A stretch of 64,000 nucleotides of DNA from Saksenaea vasiformis B4078 (GCA_000697055.1 JNDT01002378.1:102384-166383); one strand, 5' to 3'. Positions 1-14,552 are shown, counted from the first letter of the stretch. Notes: generated by a model from the letters alone, not told the origin. Numbers and translations: made by a program.

Positions 1-647
1 AACTTGCTGAGTTAGTAGACCCTTTATCCCCTAATTTAATTTACTTGCGTAGTCACGTTTACATAAGCTGCAGGGATGCCATTGGAGGTGGAATACGCAG
101 GAATAATTACTTGATCCGCCAATTCCTTTGCTTTAGTAAGAAGAATTGGGTCTGGACGCAAATCGTAAGCCGACAAAAGTCCCCCAAGGTATCGAATGTT
201 TGTCTCAAACGTTTTGGAAGAGCTATTGGTTGATCCCCATTGTACTTTACTGACGTGTTCCAGAGATCGTGCATATTCATCTTCCAGATCCATAATTAGC
301 ATGGTGTCAAGTCCGTCAAAAATTGTTGCTGCGATTCACACATTAGTAAGAGAGCACCTGGTATACGCGGCGCTCACCTCCCCAGCCATTGCTGTCAGCA
401 GCGGCCCGTGAGTCATCCATTGAGTAAACGTGCTACACATGTTCTTTTCTTACCGTGAGTCGTAAGTGCGGTTTGTCACTGGAAGCAACTCGTCATGACC
501 AAACGCGTGCTCAACATATCCATTCCACGCATGTAAAAATGCATTTTTAATTGACTTTGCGCGAGAGTTTTCCTTTGGAAGATTAGTCTCTGCTGCTGTG
601 CAAACCAGGAGAATCGCGAATGTGACATACAGGCAATGGTGGTACAT
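1..647 (-). CDS. GH47 class I alpha-1,2-mannosidase, 5' part (runs off left edge)
   Basis: Class I mannosidases trim alpha-1,2-linked mannose from N-glycans in the ER/Golgi. The start at 647 is followed by a hydrophobic signal or anchor segment, then AFLHAWNGYVEHAFGHDELLP, which matches the start of the GH47 catalytic barrel, then the NGWGATIFDGLDT block typical of the family. Exons I read: 647-452, 391-378 (only 14 nt), 328-45, and from 6 leftward beyond the window. The 14-nt exon is required to give the continuous reading YDSR-NGWGA-TIFDGLD. The introns have clean GT..AG ends and branch-like CTGAC or CTAAC near the acceptors. Only the first roughly 170 residues are present, so the catalytic acids further along cannot be checked. 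Family assignment is firm; subclass and location are inferred. Confidence 0.85.
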
Positions 648-1128
648 GGTACAGGCTTTTATTTGCCTAATAACCCTTTCATCTTTTATATACGGAAACT
701 TTTAGGTTATAGTAAAAATGTCGACCAGGTTTACTTTATTACTGAATTTCATGGCTGATGATGAAAGATATGATTTATTTGACCTTTTTTGAACTTGCCT
801 CACTTACAATGTATCAATTCTAAAAGGAGCCTATCGAGCTGCTCTTGTTCATAATAGGAAAAGGGGCCCATTTTCTTTAAACCGTCTAACTAAATGGAGG
901 GTTTACCCAGTTTTGGTATCAATGACATCAACCGAAACCTCCAAGTGCAGCTGCATCAAAACCAGCCAACCACCTTCGCTTTCACAAAGAAAAACTATGC
1001 AGCCACCGCGCAGTTAAGCATTTGGCCATTTGTTCCAGTTGCATTTATTTCGTTGCTCTTCATCTACTACACTATTAATCGCTCTTGGTGAGGATCATCT
1101 TACCTTCACCACGACTTTGTTCGTCGTC

Positions 1129-3481
1129 ATGCAAATCTCGGTATCCGCAAAGACGACTGTATATCTGTATTGTAGGTAAGGAAAACGAAGCGTGCTCGAC
1201 TGTCCTCGTGTATTCTAATATGGTCTCGCACCGTGAAGTTTTCTTGCCATAGGAGGGTTTCTGGTAAAAAGAAAAATGCTATTGCACGGGATCCTCCCTT
1301 TTTTTTTTTTACGAACTAACAATTTGAAAACTTGCCGGTTATATGTAGTTTGGGTAGGCCGATCCGTTCATCTTCATAAATTAAGACTGACATAATGGTT
1401 TTTTTTTTTTTCAGTTCCAACTTTGGGGTTCTGACAGGTGTATTAATAATGCCATCCTTCCAAACAAGCTTGAATACTGCTAATAAAGATGCTGGAAGCC
1501 CTTTGATTAGCACGATGATGGCTGGTGCGTTCGTCGGGGCTTTGGCATCAGGACCCTTGGCAGACTTAATTGGACGAAGAGCTCTCATGTCACTGGGGCT
1601 AATTATTTTTGTATTTGGTGATATCATGCAAGTGGGAGCAGAAGAGTTACGGATAATGTATGCAGGCAGAGCTGTCTCAGGTGTCAGCATAGGGTAAATG
1701 GCATCGGTGTTGACTCAGTGTTTTAAACTACTGACAGGATTTTATCAATGGTTGTACCCCTTTGTAAGGATAATCGTAGAAATGCAATGTGGTTTTGATT
1801 TACCGCATGTTTTTCTACAGATCAATCGGAAATCGCACCGAAAGAGATGCGGGGCAGGCTGATTACGATTCAACAATTTGCAATCACACTGGGAATAGGT
1901 GTTGCTTATTGGATAGATTTTGCCACTGTTCGAATTTCGGGTTCTGCGTCATGGAGGTGAATAAGAAAAAAAAGTTGGGTGAAGAGTCTTCAAATACACT
2001 GACCATACATGCTTCATAGGCTACCTTTTGGTTTACAATTGGTTCCAGCGTTGATATGCTTCATTGGCATGATGATTATACCACAAAGGTTAACGACAGG
2101 ACATTGGTTCTTTTATTTGTTCTGAACGCTTCTCCGTTATAGCCCTAGGCATTCGGTATACCAACATCATGATTTGGAGGCCATCAAGACCTTGTCCAAG
2201 ATACGAGGAGATGGAACTCAACGTCATCCAAACGTGCTGATGGAGTTTACAGAAATCAAACAGAATATTATATTTGAGCAACAATATAATTCCAGACAAT
2301 ACTGGCGCCTCTTCCGTCGAGGTCCAGAAAACAACCGACGCAGACTTCTTCTGGGTATGGGTGTACAAATATTTCAGCAGTTAGTGGGCATCAACGCTGT
2401 GTTGTAAGTGCACGATGTTCTCTCTTCGAAGGGAAGCTTCCTTGGGGAAAGGAATAATAATTGTTTGGACAGGGTTTATGCTCCACAGATGTTTCAAGCT
2501 ACCGGATTGGGCGACAGTTATGAAAGGCTACTTGGTAAATGATGCACAGTTGTTGTGTCCTCAGCTTTTAACACTCGATAGCTTACGGGATAAGTGGCTC
2601 GGTGAATATAGTCGCTACTATTCCAGCAATGTTCTTTGTAAGAATATCTTTACTCGTGTGGACATGAATTGACAGCTATCTGTTGGTAGTTTGACAAATG
2701 GGGTCGTCGACCCACGATGATCAGCGGTGCTTTGATGTGTTGCATATGTGGTGCTATAATGGCTATCATTGCCAGTCTGGATGGCTTTGTCTATACAGGT
2801 TCTACGTCGGAAAATGGCCTTGCTGCAGCAACTGAGGGGCATCAAAGCCTATTTATAAGTACCAACAGCGTAGCTATTGCGTTCATGGTCATGTCTTATC
2901 TTTTTGTGGCAAGTTATGCGGTAACATGGGGTCCAGCAGGCTGGGTATACCCTACAGAACTTTATTCTCAAGGTAAATGACAATATTTTTGACCTAACTT
3001 GCCAAAAATGTACAATTAGGTGTTCGCGCCAAGGCACTGGGAATCACTACTGCAGCGAATTGGTTATTTAATTTTGCGATATTGCAAGTGGCTCCTATTA
3101 TGCTGCAAAGAATCCGGTGGAGGACCTATATTATCTTTGCTGCATTTAATGCCATGATTGCTTTGGCTGTTTACCACTTTTTCCCAGAAACCATGGTAAG
3201 CAAAGATAACCTTGTTGCCAAGAAATATCTCAAGAAATGTCGTTACGCAGGGGAAATCGCTGGAAGAAGTCGATCTCATATTTAGTTGCAACTTCAATTA
3301 CTACGATGTCAACGTTCACCATCCGCAAACAGCAGCAGCAGCGCTTGCCCAAATGGAAAGATCGCAACAGCAAAACGAACACCATTTTACATTTATTGGA
3401 CCTTCGGTGAGCAACATTGTGGCATCGAATAGTCAGTCATATTATGACGAAGAAGGTCAAACAAATTATCCACAGTTATAG
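1129..3481 (+). CDS. Sugar-porter family MFS transporter, 13 exons
   Basis: A 12-TM proton-coupled or facilitative hexose transporter of the plasma membrane. Exons: 1129-1175, 1239-1263, 1349-1353, 1415-1693, 1738-1763, 1821-1956, 2020-2088, 2143-2403, 2473-2534, 2582-2637, 2690-2972, 3020-3195, 3251-3481; all phases agree and give 551 residues. Family marks: GGFLFG at TM1, DLIGRR in loop 2-3, PLYQSEIAPKEMRGRL after TM4, QQLVGINAV in TM7, DKWGRR in loop 8-9, and PETMGKSLEEVD at the end of TM12. The usual PESPRWL is PQSPRHS. The tail after TM12 is long (about 70 residues) and Gln/Asn-rich. TM1 is assembled from three tiny exons (25 nt and 5 nt among them). The start at 1129 is the first ATG in the proper frame. 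Substrate cannot be told from sequence. Confidence 0.88.
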
Positions 3482-4693
3482 CAGTAAGTAATTGTTCGTT
3501 CCACCTGAGATTTTGCGCTACTTAACAAGTAGCTAATAACAGGTTTATGTTGAAATGAATTCCACTTTACTTAAAAACTACTTTGCTTTCAAGCAAATTC
3601 TTATTGCATCATGATTCGAAGGTGTGCAATCAAAAAATCTGAAGTTTGCAAGTGTGTGTTAATCTTACCAAAGATAGGTTTCCAAAATCCTATCAGTATG
3701 ACTACTGTTTCTCGATAACGAGATACCTCGTTTCGAGATAGGAAACTTTTTTTTGGAGGGAAGAGTGTCAGCGTGCTCTTATTTCTTTTTGTTGGCTCTG
3801 TTTTCTGTGATAACGTCTATGGTAAGCAGTTTGATTCAGTGTATACACTCTCTTTCTGTTGCACGCAAAGTAAATACCTGAATACTCACACGTAGTCTGC
3901 TTTTCTACTTCATAGAATACATTAATGCTTGTTGAAGGCTATACATAGAATTTTTATTGAAAACCGCCGTCCTTTCCTTCGTACCAGCAAAAGATGCAGC
4001 TCTAATCCTGTTTCTTATGGATGTATATTTCCTGGCGTGTATACGCACGTCAGGATACTGTCAAAAGCATTTACCTCCATTGATATTCCCGCTGCTGGAA
4101 TAAAGCTCCCACTGATCGGAAAACAAATCTCAAGTGGGACAAGCATGATCATCTGGCTCAACGCGTGCTTGATTAGTATTTGATACATATACTTCTGTTA
4201 AATAAATGGCAATGGATCTTCTCAGACTAACGTAGTTATGGCATAAAATATCTTCGGTTTTTGGTGATATATAAGCAGAACAGGTAACACATTGTAAGAT
4301 ATTCATCTTCTCAGCGTCGAGTTATATCTTCTTAGTATTAAGCCAATTGACTGTCCCGTGCTTCCGTGTCAAGATAAGCGGTTTCTCAATCACTTTATAA
4401 GCAGACCGCCAATACACTAGGAAACTGGTATTGGATGAATTTTATAATGCGTCAATAGCAGCACATCATAACATACCGCTCGATTCATGCTTCCGTAGTT
4501 CACCTTTAGAGTTATATGTAGAAGTCCGTTTGCCTGTATTTACTGTGAAACTGCTTACGAAGGACCCCACAACCCCTGTGAACAAATCAGAGAACCTTTT
4601 TTCACATGCTTTTTGTGGTCACACAAATGCGCATATTCCAAAGACAACCCCGCACTTTTATCTTTTCTTGCTATTCCTCTCTCTGCATTCGTC
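3482..4693. other. Intergenic, no supported gene
   Basis: About 1.2 kb between the sugar porter stop and the ABCD transporter start. It is AT-rich, and short ORFs here have no family resemblance. The frame that becomes the ABC transporter stays open upstream of its proposed ATG, so a 5' exon or leader could lie in the last few hundred bases. An imperfect dyad (CTCGATAACGAGATACCTCG) lies near 3711-3730. Confidence 0.5.
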
Positions 4694-7510
<2,817 letters not shown>

Positions 7511-7538
7511 AGAAGAACTATTATGTTGTTGTCATATT

Positions 7539-8450
7539 GTTTATTGAATCATTTTTACCTTACTCTAAGCAAATGTTGCGTCTCTGAAGAGCCCACTTTG
7601 CGCTAAAGAAGACTTGAATATGCGGTGATTAGTATATCAATTTTACGTCAGAAGATTAATCAACTTGCATGGAACTTGATCTCCCCAGTGGACGCGAAAT
7701 TTGCTCGAGCAGTATAAAAAAGCTCATGGTCAGTAATGAAAGATGCTTTGATGTTTTCTACTTACCCCTTCCGGGGTATTCCTGTGGTAACACGGGGACC
7801 CAACCCTGTACCGAAGCGGTGCGGGAGGGCGGGTGGGTGGAGGGTGGTGGTCGGATCCCGAGAGTGACCGATTGTGGGACGGTCTGCAGAGGGCTTGACA
7901 ACGTCTGGCGATCTATCAGGAAAAAATCAGTGATGCTGAGTATGACAATGTTTACTTAAGTGGTGAACATAAGTTACATACACCGCCAAGACGGTTCGGG
8001 ACAGAGATCACACAGCCTAAACAAGAGGCAAAAAACATGAATAAGTTTGAAGATCTAATGAATTGACATCCTTATCGGAGATTGTAGAGAGGGAAACAGA
8101 GCCGAAAAATAAAATAAAAGATTCATGCGTCTCTAAATACAGATTATTCTGGTATGAGTTCATCATGAAACGTTCCCATGCATTGTGTTAAGGTATAAGA
8201 AATCTGTCACTGATGCAATAAATCATCTCAATGTCAAAGGACGCACTGCTTTTGGCGGAACATTTTTTTTTCTTAGGACACTTTTACGCTTTCCAATAGG
8301 ATACAGAGAAATCCATCACTGTAAACATGAACTACTCTAACGCGAACTGCAGTTATCCAAACGTGAACTGTTCATTGCATGGACGTGAAAACATCTGCTC
8401 CAAATCGCAGACTTCTCTGGAAGTAACGCCAAATAATTTTGAATAGAAGC
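7539..8450 (+). repeat. Dispersed repeat R1, copy 1
   Basis: About 0.9 kb that matches 22968-24462 in the same orientation (uninterrupted here, interrupted there) and the reverse complement of about 35380-35868. Shared blocks include TGTTTATTGAATCATT at the start, TTTTACGTCAGAAGATTAAT, CTCCCCAGTGGACGC, GTAAACTGTTCATTGCAT-like sequence and GGAAGTAACGC near the end. It begins only about 30 bp after the ABCD transporter stop, so it may supply part of that gene's 3' UTR. No intact protein is seen in it; class (LTR, SINE-like or other) is unknown. Confidence 0.75.
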
Positions 8451-8958
8451 AAAATCGTACGAAAATCCTATAGACTCGATCCTCTGGCGACAAGCTGTTT
8501 ATCTCAATCACCGTAATTATCCGCGCATTTGTAGGCGCCACATGTGTACCATGGTTTTGTAGGTCAGTTTATGCATAACAGCTCCATACGATATAAATGG
8601 ATGCAGCGGCTGGCAAGCCTTGCCGCAGGCACGAGCAATCTTTCAATGGATTGGCAATTTTTTCAAGCAAAAACAGCAGTATCGGGCAAAAACTCGGTGA
8701 ATTGGGATCGCACGAAGTCCGAGTATCTTTGTGCGAATTTGCTTGAGCTAGTCCAAGAATGGCATCGTCTGCGATTCACAGCAATGGTCGTCTTCCATCA
8801 AATCAAGAGCTCGCTGTCGGGACTTCTCATCCAAGAATATGCGCGTACCAGAGCAGGGTGTGAAATGACTTGTCTCAGTGCCCAGGTTCACGGAAACTTG
8901 GTCAATTCGCAGGCTGGAGGTAATCAAAAGATCGCAGGCTCGGCTAGAAATGTGGAGT

Positions 8959-10093
8959 TTATTTTGGCCATTTTCCGTCCCTTTTTCTTAGGAGCCATAC
9001 CAAAAATTGGTGCCATACCAAATTCCCGTTCCGGAGATCTATAAAGTTTAGGGTAGTTTCGGTGGGTATGCGGTTGTGCAAGGTATGGCTCCTAAGAGAT
9101 CTGTTTTCCGTCGATGGCAGCAAAACTACGTGGATGTAACCGTACGATGTTTCAACGGTTGGAAATGACGAAGAAGCGGGCATGAACCGACGTTCGTGAT
9201 GGGCATCATCCAAGGCGTATCGGCCATAGGGTTCAATCGTGCTGACAAGAATGAACTGGGAGTTGCTTTCAAGGATGGCACCAGCCAACAATTGGGAGCA
9301 TACGTATCGCATTTCAGGGTATAGAAGCCAATCTTTGTTCAATAAAAAGCCATCATCCTTTGTGAATTCCACAAAACCGTTTCTCAACAAATGCTTGCCC
9401 ATTTTCCTGAAAAGAAATCGAGGATCAGTCGACCTTTAAAAGACGAAGGTATTACAAGACGCAAAAAGTGAATTACGATTTCATTAAAGCAGCTTGCACG
9501 AGGATATCCCCATCTATTGCTTCAAAGCAGTGGCTGGGTGACAACCTCAGCGGCATATACCACATGCCAGCATCCGCATCTTCCGTTATTCCGCTTGCAG
9601 TAGTTGGAGAAGTCAAGAAGTGATATTCTCGAGCAGGCACCGAGAGAGTGATAGGCGTCCAGCGACCCCAGTCTGGCGATAGACAACTTGTCCAGTTTTG
9701 TTTCTTCGGTTTCAGTCGACGCATCGCAAGTCACCAGGATGATAGAGTCATGGTCCAAACGCTTCCTTTTCTTTGGTGCTGGTGTTGATTGCTCGTGACA
9801 TGTTGCTGAAGCGGCGCCGAGTTGTTCGCTTACAGGGACAGCGATGTCGTGAAACTCAGTTTACCGGATTCTTCGACGTCGTTGTCAGAGCCATCACCAG
9901 TGCTGCTGCTGGGCTGAGTGGTTTCTTGATCTGCAGAAAGCGAAATGCAGAGACCGTGAAGAGCCAAATGGTTCCTGAAACCAGCAGGTGATTTGTATAG
10001 GCGATCACAAACAGGGCAGCAAAACACACCTGCCATTTTTTCAATCACCATTTTGCCTATGCACAAGAGGAAGGCATTAACTAACGCATGCAA
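8959..10093 (-). CDS. Unidentified zinc-finger ORF group, probably transposon-associated
   Basis: Minus-strand pieces that join through plausible introns: 10093-9890 encodes a C2H2 finger (CPVCDRLYKSPAGFRNHLALH, C-x2-C-x12-H-x3-H) followed by an acidic Ser-rich stretch; about 9758-9480 and 9402-8959 follow. The last piece contains GRYALDDAHHERRFMPA and reads through an inverted repeat at 8988-9095. I do not recognise the family. Position directly downstream of the Tnp2-like element, same strand, and the patchy frames suggest a second transposon protein or a second truncated element rather than a host gene. The piece ends are ORF limits, not proven exon borders. Confidence 0.35.
8988..9095. 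repeat. Short foldback: perfect 15-bp inverted repeat
   Basis: CTTAGGAGCCATACC at 8988-9002 is repeated as its exact reverse complement GGTATGGCTCCTAAG at about 9081-9095, with a 78-bp loop. It could be the two ends of a tiny MITE or a transposon end that has folded back. No convincing target-site duplication was seen. Confidence 0.6.
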
Positions 10094-10532
10094 AATACTT
10101 CACGCATAAACTTACTTTCACCAACGAGAACTTTGTCAATATGGGCATTCCTCTTGTGATTCTGAAGTTTCTCGTTTGAGTCAAACTGAGCCACAAACAT
10201 CGCAACAACCCTCGCATGGCAGTACACAAAATGCAAAAAAAAAAAAAACCATAGCTAAGGGTGCCCCTTTTCACAAAAACGGAATATGAACTCTTGGTGC
10301 CCCAAAGCTGTTGTAAAATGAGAATAAATTACTGCGTTGACTATTACCTTTATTCATATTGACTATTGATACTGAATAAATGCAACACGTACAATGATCA
10401 TTATAATTGGAAGAGCTCAAGGGCGTGATGGTGACGGATCTACACGTGACTAAACACCAAACACCAAACGCAACGCGAAAAAAAAAAAAAGAAAAAAAGG
10501 CACCCGGACATCTTGAAGCGCAGTCTTCCCGA

Positions 10533-10640
10533 CTATCCAAGTGGAAACTGTTCTGAAGCATGGCTATCCAGGTGGAAATGGCTCTGAAACATGGCTATCC
10601 AAGTGGAATTGGTTTTTGAAGCCTGACTTTCCAAGTGGCC
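10533..10640. repeat. Tandem repeat, about 31 bp x 3.4
   Basis: Units starting TATCCAAGTGGAA recur at about 10533, 10564 and 10595, with a partial unit (TTTCCAAGTGG) at 10627. Units differ by several substitutions. It lies between two blocks of transposon-like coding relics. Confidence 0.7.
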
Positions 10641-10972
10641 ACAGCTCTTAACGACTCTTGTCGTATAGCTAATATGTCGTAATGCACCTTGAGAAGCGGT
10701 TCTTCAACGCACTGCCTATATATCATCATCGTTATCGTTTGGATCACAGCCAACGATCTCTCCATCCATCTTCCATAGACGTGATCCCGCCGTTATATGT
10801 GTCTCAATGGAGCTCACATCGTCGCTATGTATTGACCAAAATCTGTGTAGGAGTGGAGCGAGGTTGTAATTGCTGTTATTCATGGTATTGATCGGGACGC
10901 GTCTCTTGAATGGACCCCATAATTCTGGGGCATTGGGATCATCACCTTTGCTACAATGACCTGGCTAGGTTT

Positions 10973-13374
10973 TTACTGCTGAGGAGGATCTACTGTATCT
11001 GCGTTGTTCTCATACGCATGTTCAAAATATCGGTATGGTGACAGAATATACATTACGTTTGTAGCGTTTTCTCCAGGTTTGACATGCGATCGTATTCTGC
11101 TTTTGTATATTCCTATGGTTCTCTCCATTGGACGTGTGCTGATTCTTCGTAGTGGATCTAACTGTTCGATCACGGCAGTCATATGCGTCAGATAATGCTG
11201 CGTGATGGTAAACACGCTGCTACTGATGTTTCCAGTCCGCGACTGCTCATATAGGTAGTTGTGCCACGCCTTTACTCCACGATCGATCGCTCGTAAATCC
11301 GTGTCTGTTAGATCTCATCGTTCCGCAAGGGAACAGGCATCGACTAAACTCAATACGGCGTCTTTCGCTGCACGATCCATAACATGCTCCTAAACGATGG
11401 TTGCCACAACGTAGAGGAGGAAATCCAACCAGTCCACTGCCTTAAAGCTACCGGAAGTCTTCTCAATATCTTTCCAACTACTGTGGAATATAGTCGGGAC
11501 GGTCTTTCGAACTTTCTTCATGTTACTTCCGATCTTTTATCGCACGTCAGTCTTCAGATAAAGCGCATGTTTTTTTCCATACTTCCCTGACAGCAAGTTT
11601 CAAACCTGTTTTCCAACGCCATGCCCGATTAGATGCATTTCATCCATACCGAAGAAAAATGGACCAGCGAAAGTAGATAGAACAGAAAACGGCGAACCTT
11701 CGGTTATTCTTTTCGTTTCATCCCCATTTATAAGAGAGTCCTTCGATCGATATGGGGGCTTACTGCCCGTTGGTATGAAACAAGCGCTTCGCAATGTTTT
11801 CAAGGTCGAACCACGCTCGCTATCTGCGCCTGTAACGTTCGACTCGGAAATCTCCTGTCTACTGCCTTTTATGCAACAGATGGGGCAACCGTATTCATAT
11901 GTATGTCCACGATGGTTCATCAATTTCGAGATCCCTGGAATATCCCCGGATGCAAGCATAAGATGAACTTTCGAGCTATATGATACTTCGCCGCAGTTCA
12001 CCTGCAATTCCGAAGTTTGCATATGTTCCAGTTCGCGGAGAAGGGGCTGAAAGGAGCTTAACAGGTCTTTTGGGGAACTCGGCCCTGGAATAATACATAG
12101 CTGCAGCATGTACTTCTCTTGATACCGGATCTCAGGAGGGAAGTTAAGCACCACGACGTGAACGATCGTCATTCTGTTGCTGGTTCGCTTAGAAGGCGTA
12201 AAACCATCAGCGTACAGCGCCAGAGCAATATCCAATTCGCCCAAGAAGTGAGTCGTTTTCAGCATCTTGTACGTTTTACCGTCAAAAACATCCTCGTATA
12301 CGCCTTCAGAATTGGTTTGTCTCTGCGAGCGATATTTAAGCAGCTCGCGTGTCTTATCGTTCGCTAACATCAGTCCCAATTGACTATGTAGCGGTAACTG
12401 CTTGACTACTACACAGGGCTTTCGTTTTCGCGACATGTACTGATCTTGTGGCGATCCATTGTCGCAGTATTGGTCATCTTGCTCCTAAACGTACAACGCT
12501 TCGTTGCAATGGGGGCACGTATCTGCCTCGTCTTCAATGCTGAACATCTGACAACCGTTCACGCATACAGGATACAGTTTCATCTTAATAGGAAACCTGC
12601 TCATAAACTGCTTGTAAGCAAGGTGGTGCGACAAGAAAGAGGGGTTGTTATGAAGAGTGTTCCACGTATTGAACAGTTCCACTTGTTTTTCATAGTACGC
12701 TCTGAAGGCCCCATGCTCTTTTTGCAAGCGTAAACAGCTTCATGCTAAAAGTTGCTGCCAAGTCAGGTTCGTCAAGTTCTACTGAATTGAACGAGAAATG
12801 AAGCGGTTCTCTAGCAATCGGCTCTGTTAGGTCTGGCTCCTGAACGGTTTCCTCCAAAGGGAAAGTGTCGTCTGGCTCGCAAAATGACATATCATCTCCC
12901 AGCTGCAAAGTATCGGCAACATTTTCTGTTTCTACACGAGAATTGTTGGCAGGTAAATCATCCTCCGCTTGCCAACTATTGATGGAGATGTCGTCTTCAT
13001 AATGGTAATCCGGATCATTACCTATTGGATTCGCTGGCGAAACAGGAGACTATATAGAATCAATAAGAACGTTAACGTTTGCAAGGAATTCGAAGAGTTC
13101 TCTCGTGGAATACCGTAGGGTTCTCATCACCCGAGCAAGTGTCCGCGTAGACCTCGTCTACCATGTCGTTAAGATATGCTTGATCTGCGAAGAGGACGCA
13201 CTCATCTTCGAGAAACAATCTCATGAGAGATTCCTCCATTCGCTTAGCATTACAACTGATTTTGTGCTCTGCCTCAGATTGCTGCGTCTCTTGGAAATAG
13301 TTTTTACAAATTTTGCAAAAGTAGTACATAATTTCGACGCGTCTGCACTTTCTTTGGTTGGAGAAGCTCATAAC
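10973..13374 (-). pseudogene. Decayed Tnp2-type (CACTA/Plavaka-like) transposase
   Basis: Read on the minus strand: an N-terminal zinc-finger-like segment near 13374 (FCKICKNYF), an acidic region to about 12700, the zinc ribbon CVNGCQMF...CPHC at about 12560-12490, then the long core 12436-11600 with IIPGPSSPKDLL, VNCGEVSYSSKVHLMLASGD and YGCPICC, matching the Tnp2 transposase core, followed by AVDWLDFLLYV and near 11215-10973 the MERTIGIYKSRI block of the C-terminal domain. The reading frame is broken: a frame shift in the A-run near 12724-12730, an in-frame TAG after the zinc ribbon (near 12487), and more stops between 11600 and 11215. It is therefore a non-functional relic. Terminal repeats were not identified. 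Confidence 0.75.
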
Positions 13375-14084
13375 TGAGTGTAAACTTTTGGAAGATGCAA
13401 AAGAAGTCGGATACCCGAAGTCTATTTTGATTATATCGTTAATTGCCAGCTTGAATCCTTTGCTATCCTTTACGATCCGAAGTAACACAGGTGAATCCTT
13501 AAGCTTCCTAAATGATCAAATTTAATCAGGTTGGGTCCTCCTGAATCCTACGGAATCCCAATTTTCCATGGTGCGGTAAGCATCATAGGAAAGTTTATAA
13601 AGGAAAAAAAAAAAGGAAAACAACAACAAAAGCTCATGACACATTATCGTGATTTTCGGAGTTTTCCACGTCGTATCTACATTTTCGTTCAGAGAGTGTA
13701 TTTGATGGTAAAGGAACAAAGATTAAGAAGCTCTTTGAATGGTTGTCGTTATACCAGCAGGGGTTCTGGGTCGACCTTTCAATTGGCTAGCGGATCTTTA
13801 AGCTGTTCTACTGAAAGATTTGATTGGACCGAATCTCGACAGGCACGGAAAACGAGCCGCAGAAGTGTGATGGTAGAGCCCGGAACTTTCCAACCGGAAT
13901 GTCAGATAACTGTCCGGGAGTCCGGACTGCTCGGCGCAACCTGCAAAACGTTGCTTCCTCCATGGAAAGATGAGCTCCTTCTTTCAATTCACTAAGAGGT
14001 ATAGCATAGGTCCATCAGACTAAAAAGAAAAATCTTGCAATGATCGATTAATCATCCATCCTCGTCTTTTACAAATATATAGCC

Positions 14085-14552
14085 ATGGCCCAAAGACTGA
14101 CTTACAGACGTCGCTTGTCTTACAACACCCGCTCTAACCGTGTCCACGCTGTTAAGACTCCTGGTAAGTGTGTCATTAGCAAATAGGAAGACAGATTAAG
14201 ACTTACAATCGAGTAATCAGGTGGCAGACTCGTTTACCAGTACGACAAGAAGCCTGTCAAGGCTCCCCGTTGCGGTGACTGTGGCGAGAATCTTCAGGGT
14301 GTAAGTGTCATACTGAGCAACGAACCCGCACATGGTTCGATGAAAGGATTATATACTTACCATGTTGGATTTCTGTTATAGATCAAGGCTCTCCGTGCCC
14401 GTGAGTTCGCCAACATCTCCAAGACCCACAAGAAGGTTAGCCGCGCCTATGGTGGTTCCCGTTGCTCCCACTGCGTTAGAAACCGTGTTGTGCGCGCTTT
14501 CTTGATTGAGGAACAGAAGATCGTCAAGCGTGTCCTCAAGGGCAAGAAATAA
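14085..14552 (+). CDS. RPL34: 60S ribosomal protein eL34
   Basis: Structural protein of the large cytosolic ribosomal subunit. Exons 14085-14163, 14221-14300 and 14382-14552. The product starts [18 protein letters not shown], continues with the zinc-knuckle [10 protein letters not shown] and, after the second intron, [16 protein letters not shown], and ends in a lysine-rich tail (LKGKK). The two CxxC pairs are the family's zinc site. Codon use is strongly biased to C- and G-ending codons, unlike its AT-rich surroundings, as expected for a highly expressed gene. Length and motifs are normal for the family. Confidence 0.97.

Noticed and set aside
894..1091. 65-codon plus-strand ORF with one membrane-like segment upstream of the sugar porter
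   Set aside because: It does not join in frame to the porter exons, has no recognised family, and the porter's own N-terminal exons are explained without it.
8544..9044. 166-codon plus-strand ORF
   Set aside because: No family resemblance; it overlaps minus-strand text that looks more protein-like and crosses the 8988 inverted repeat, so it is probably an incidental frame.
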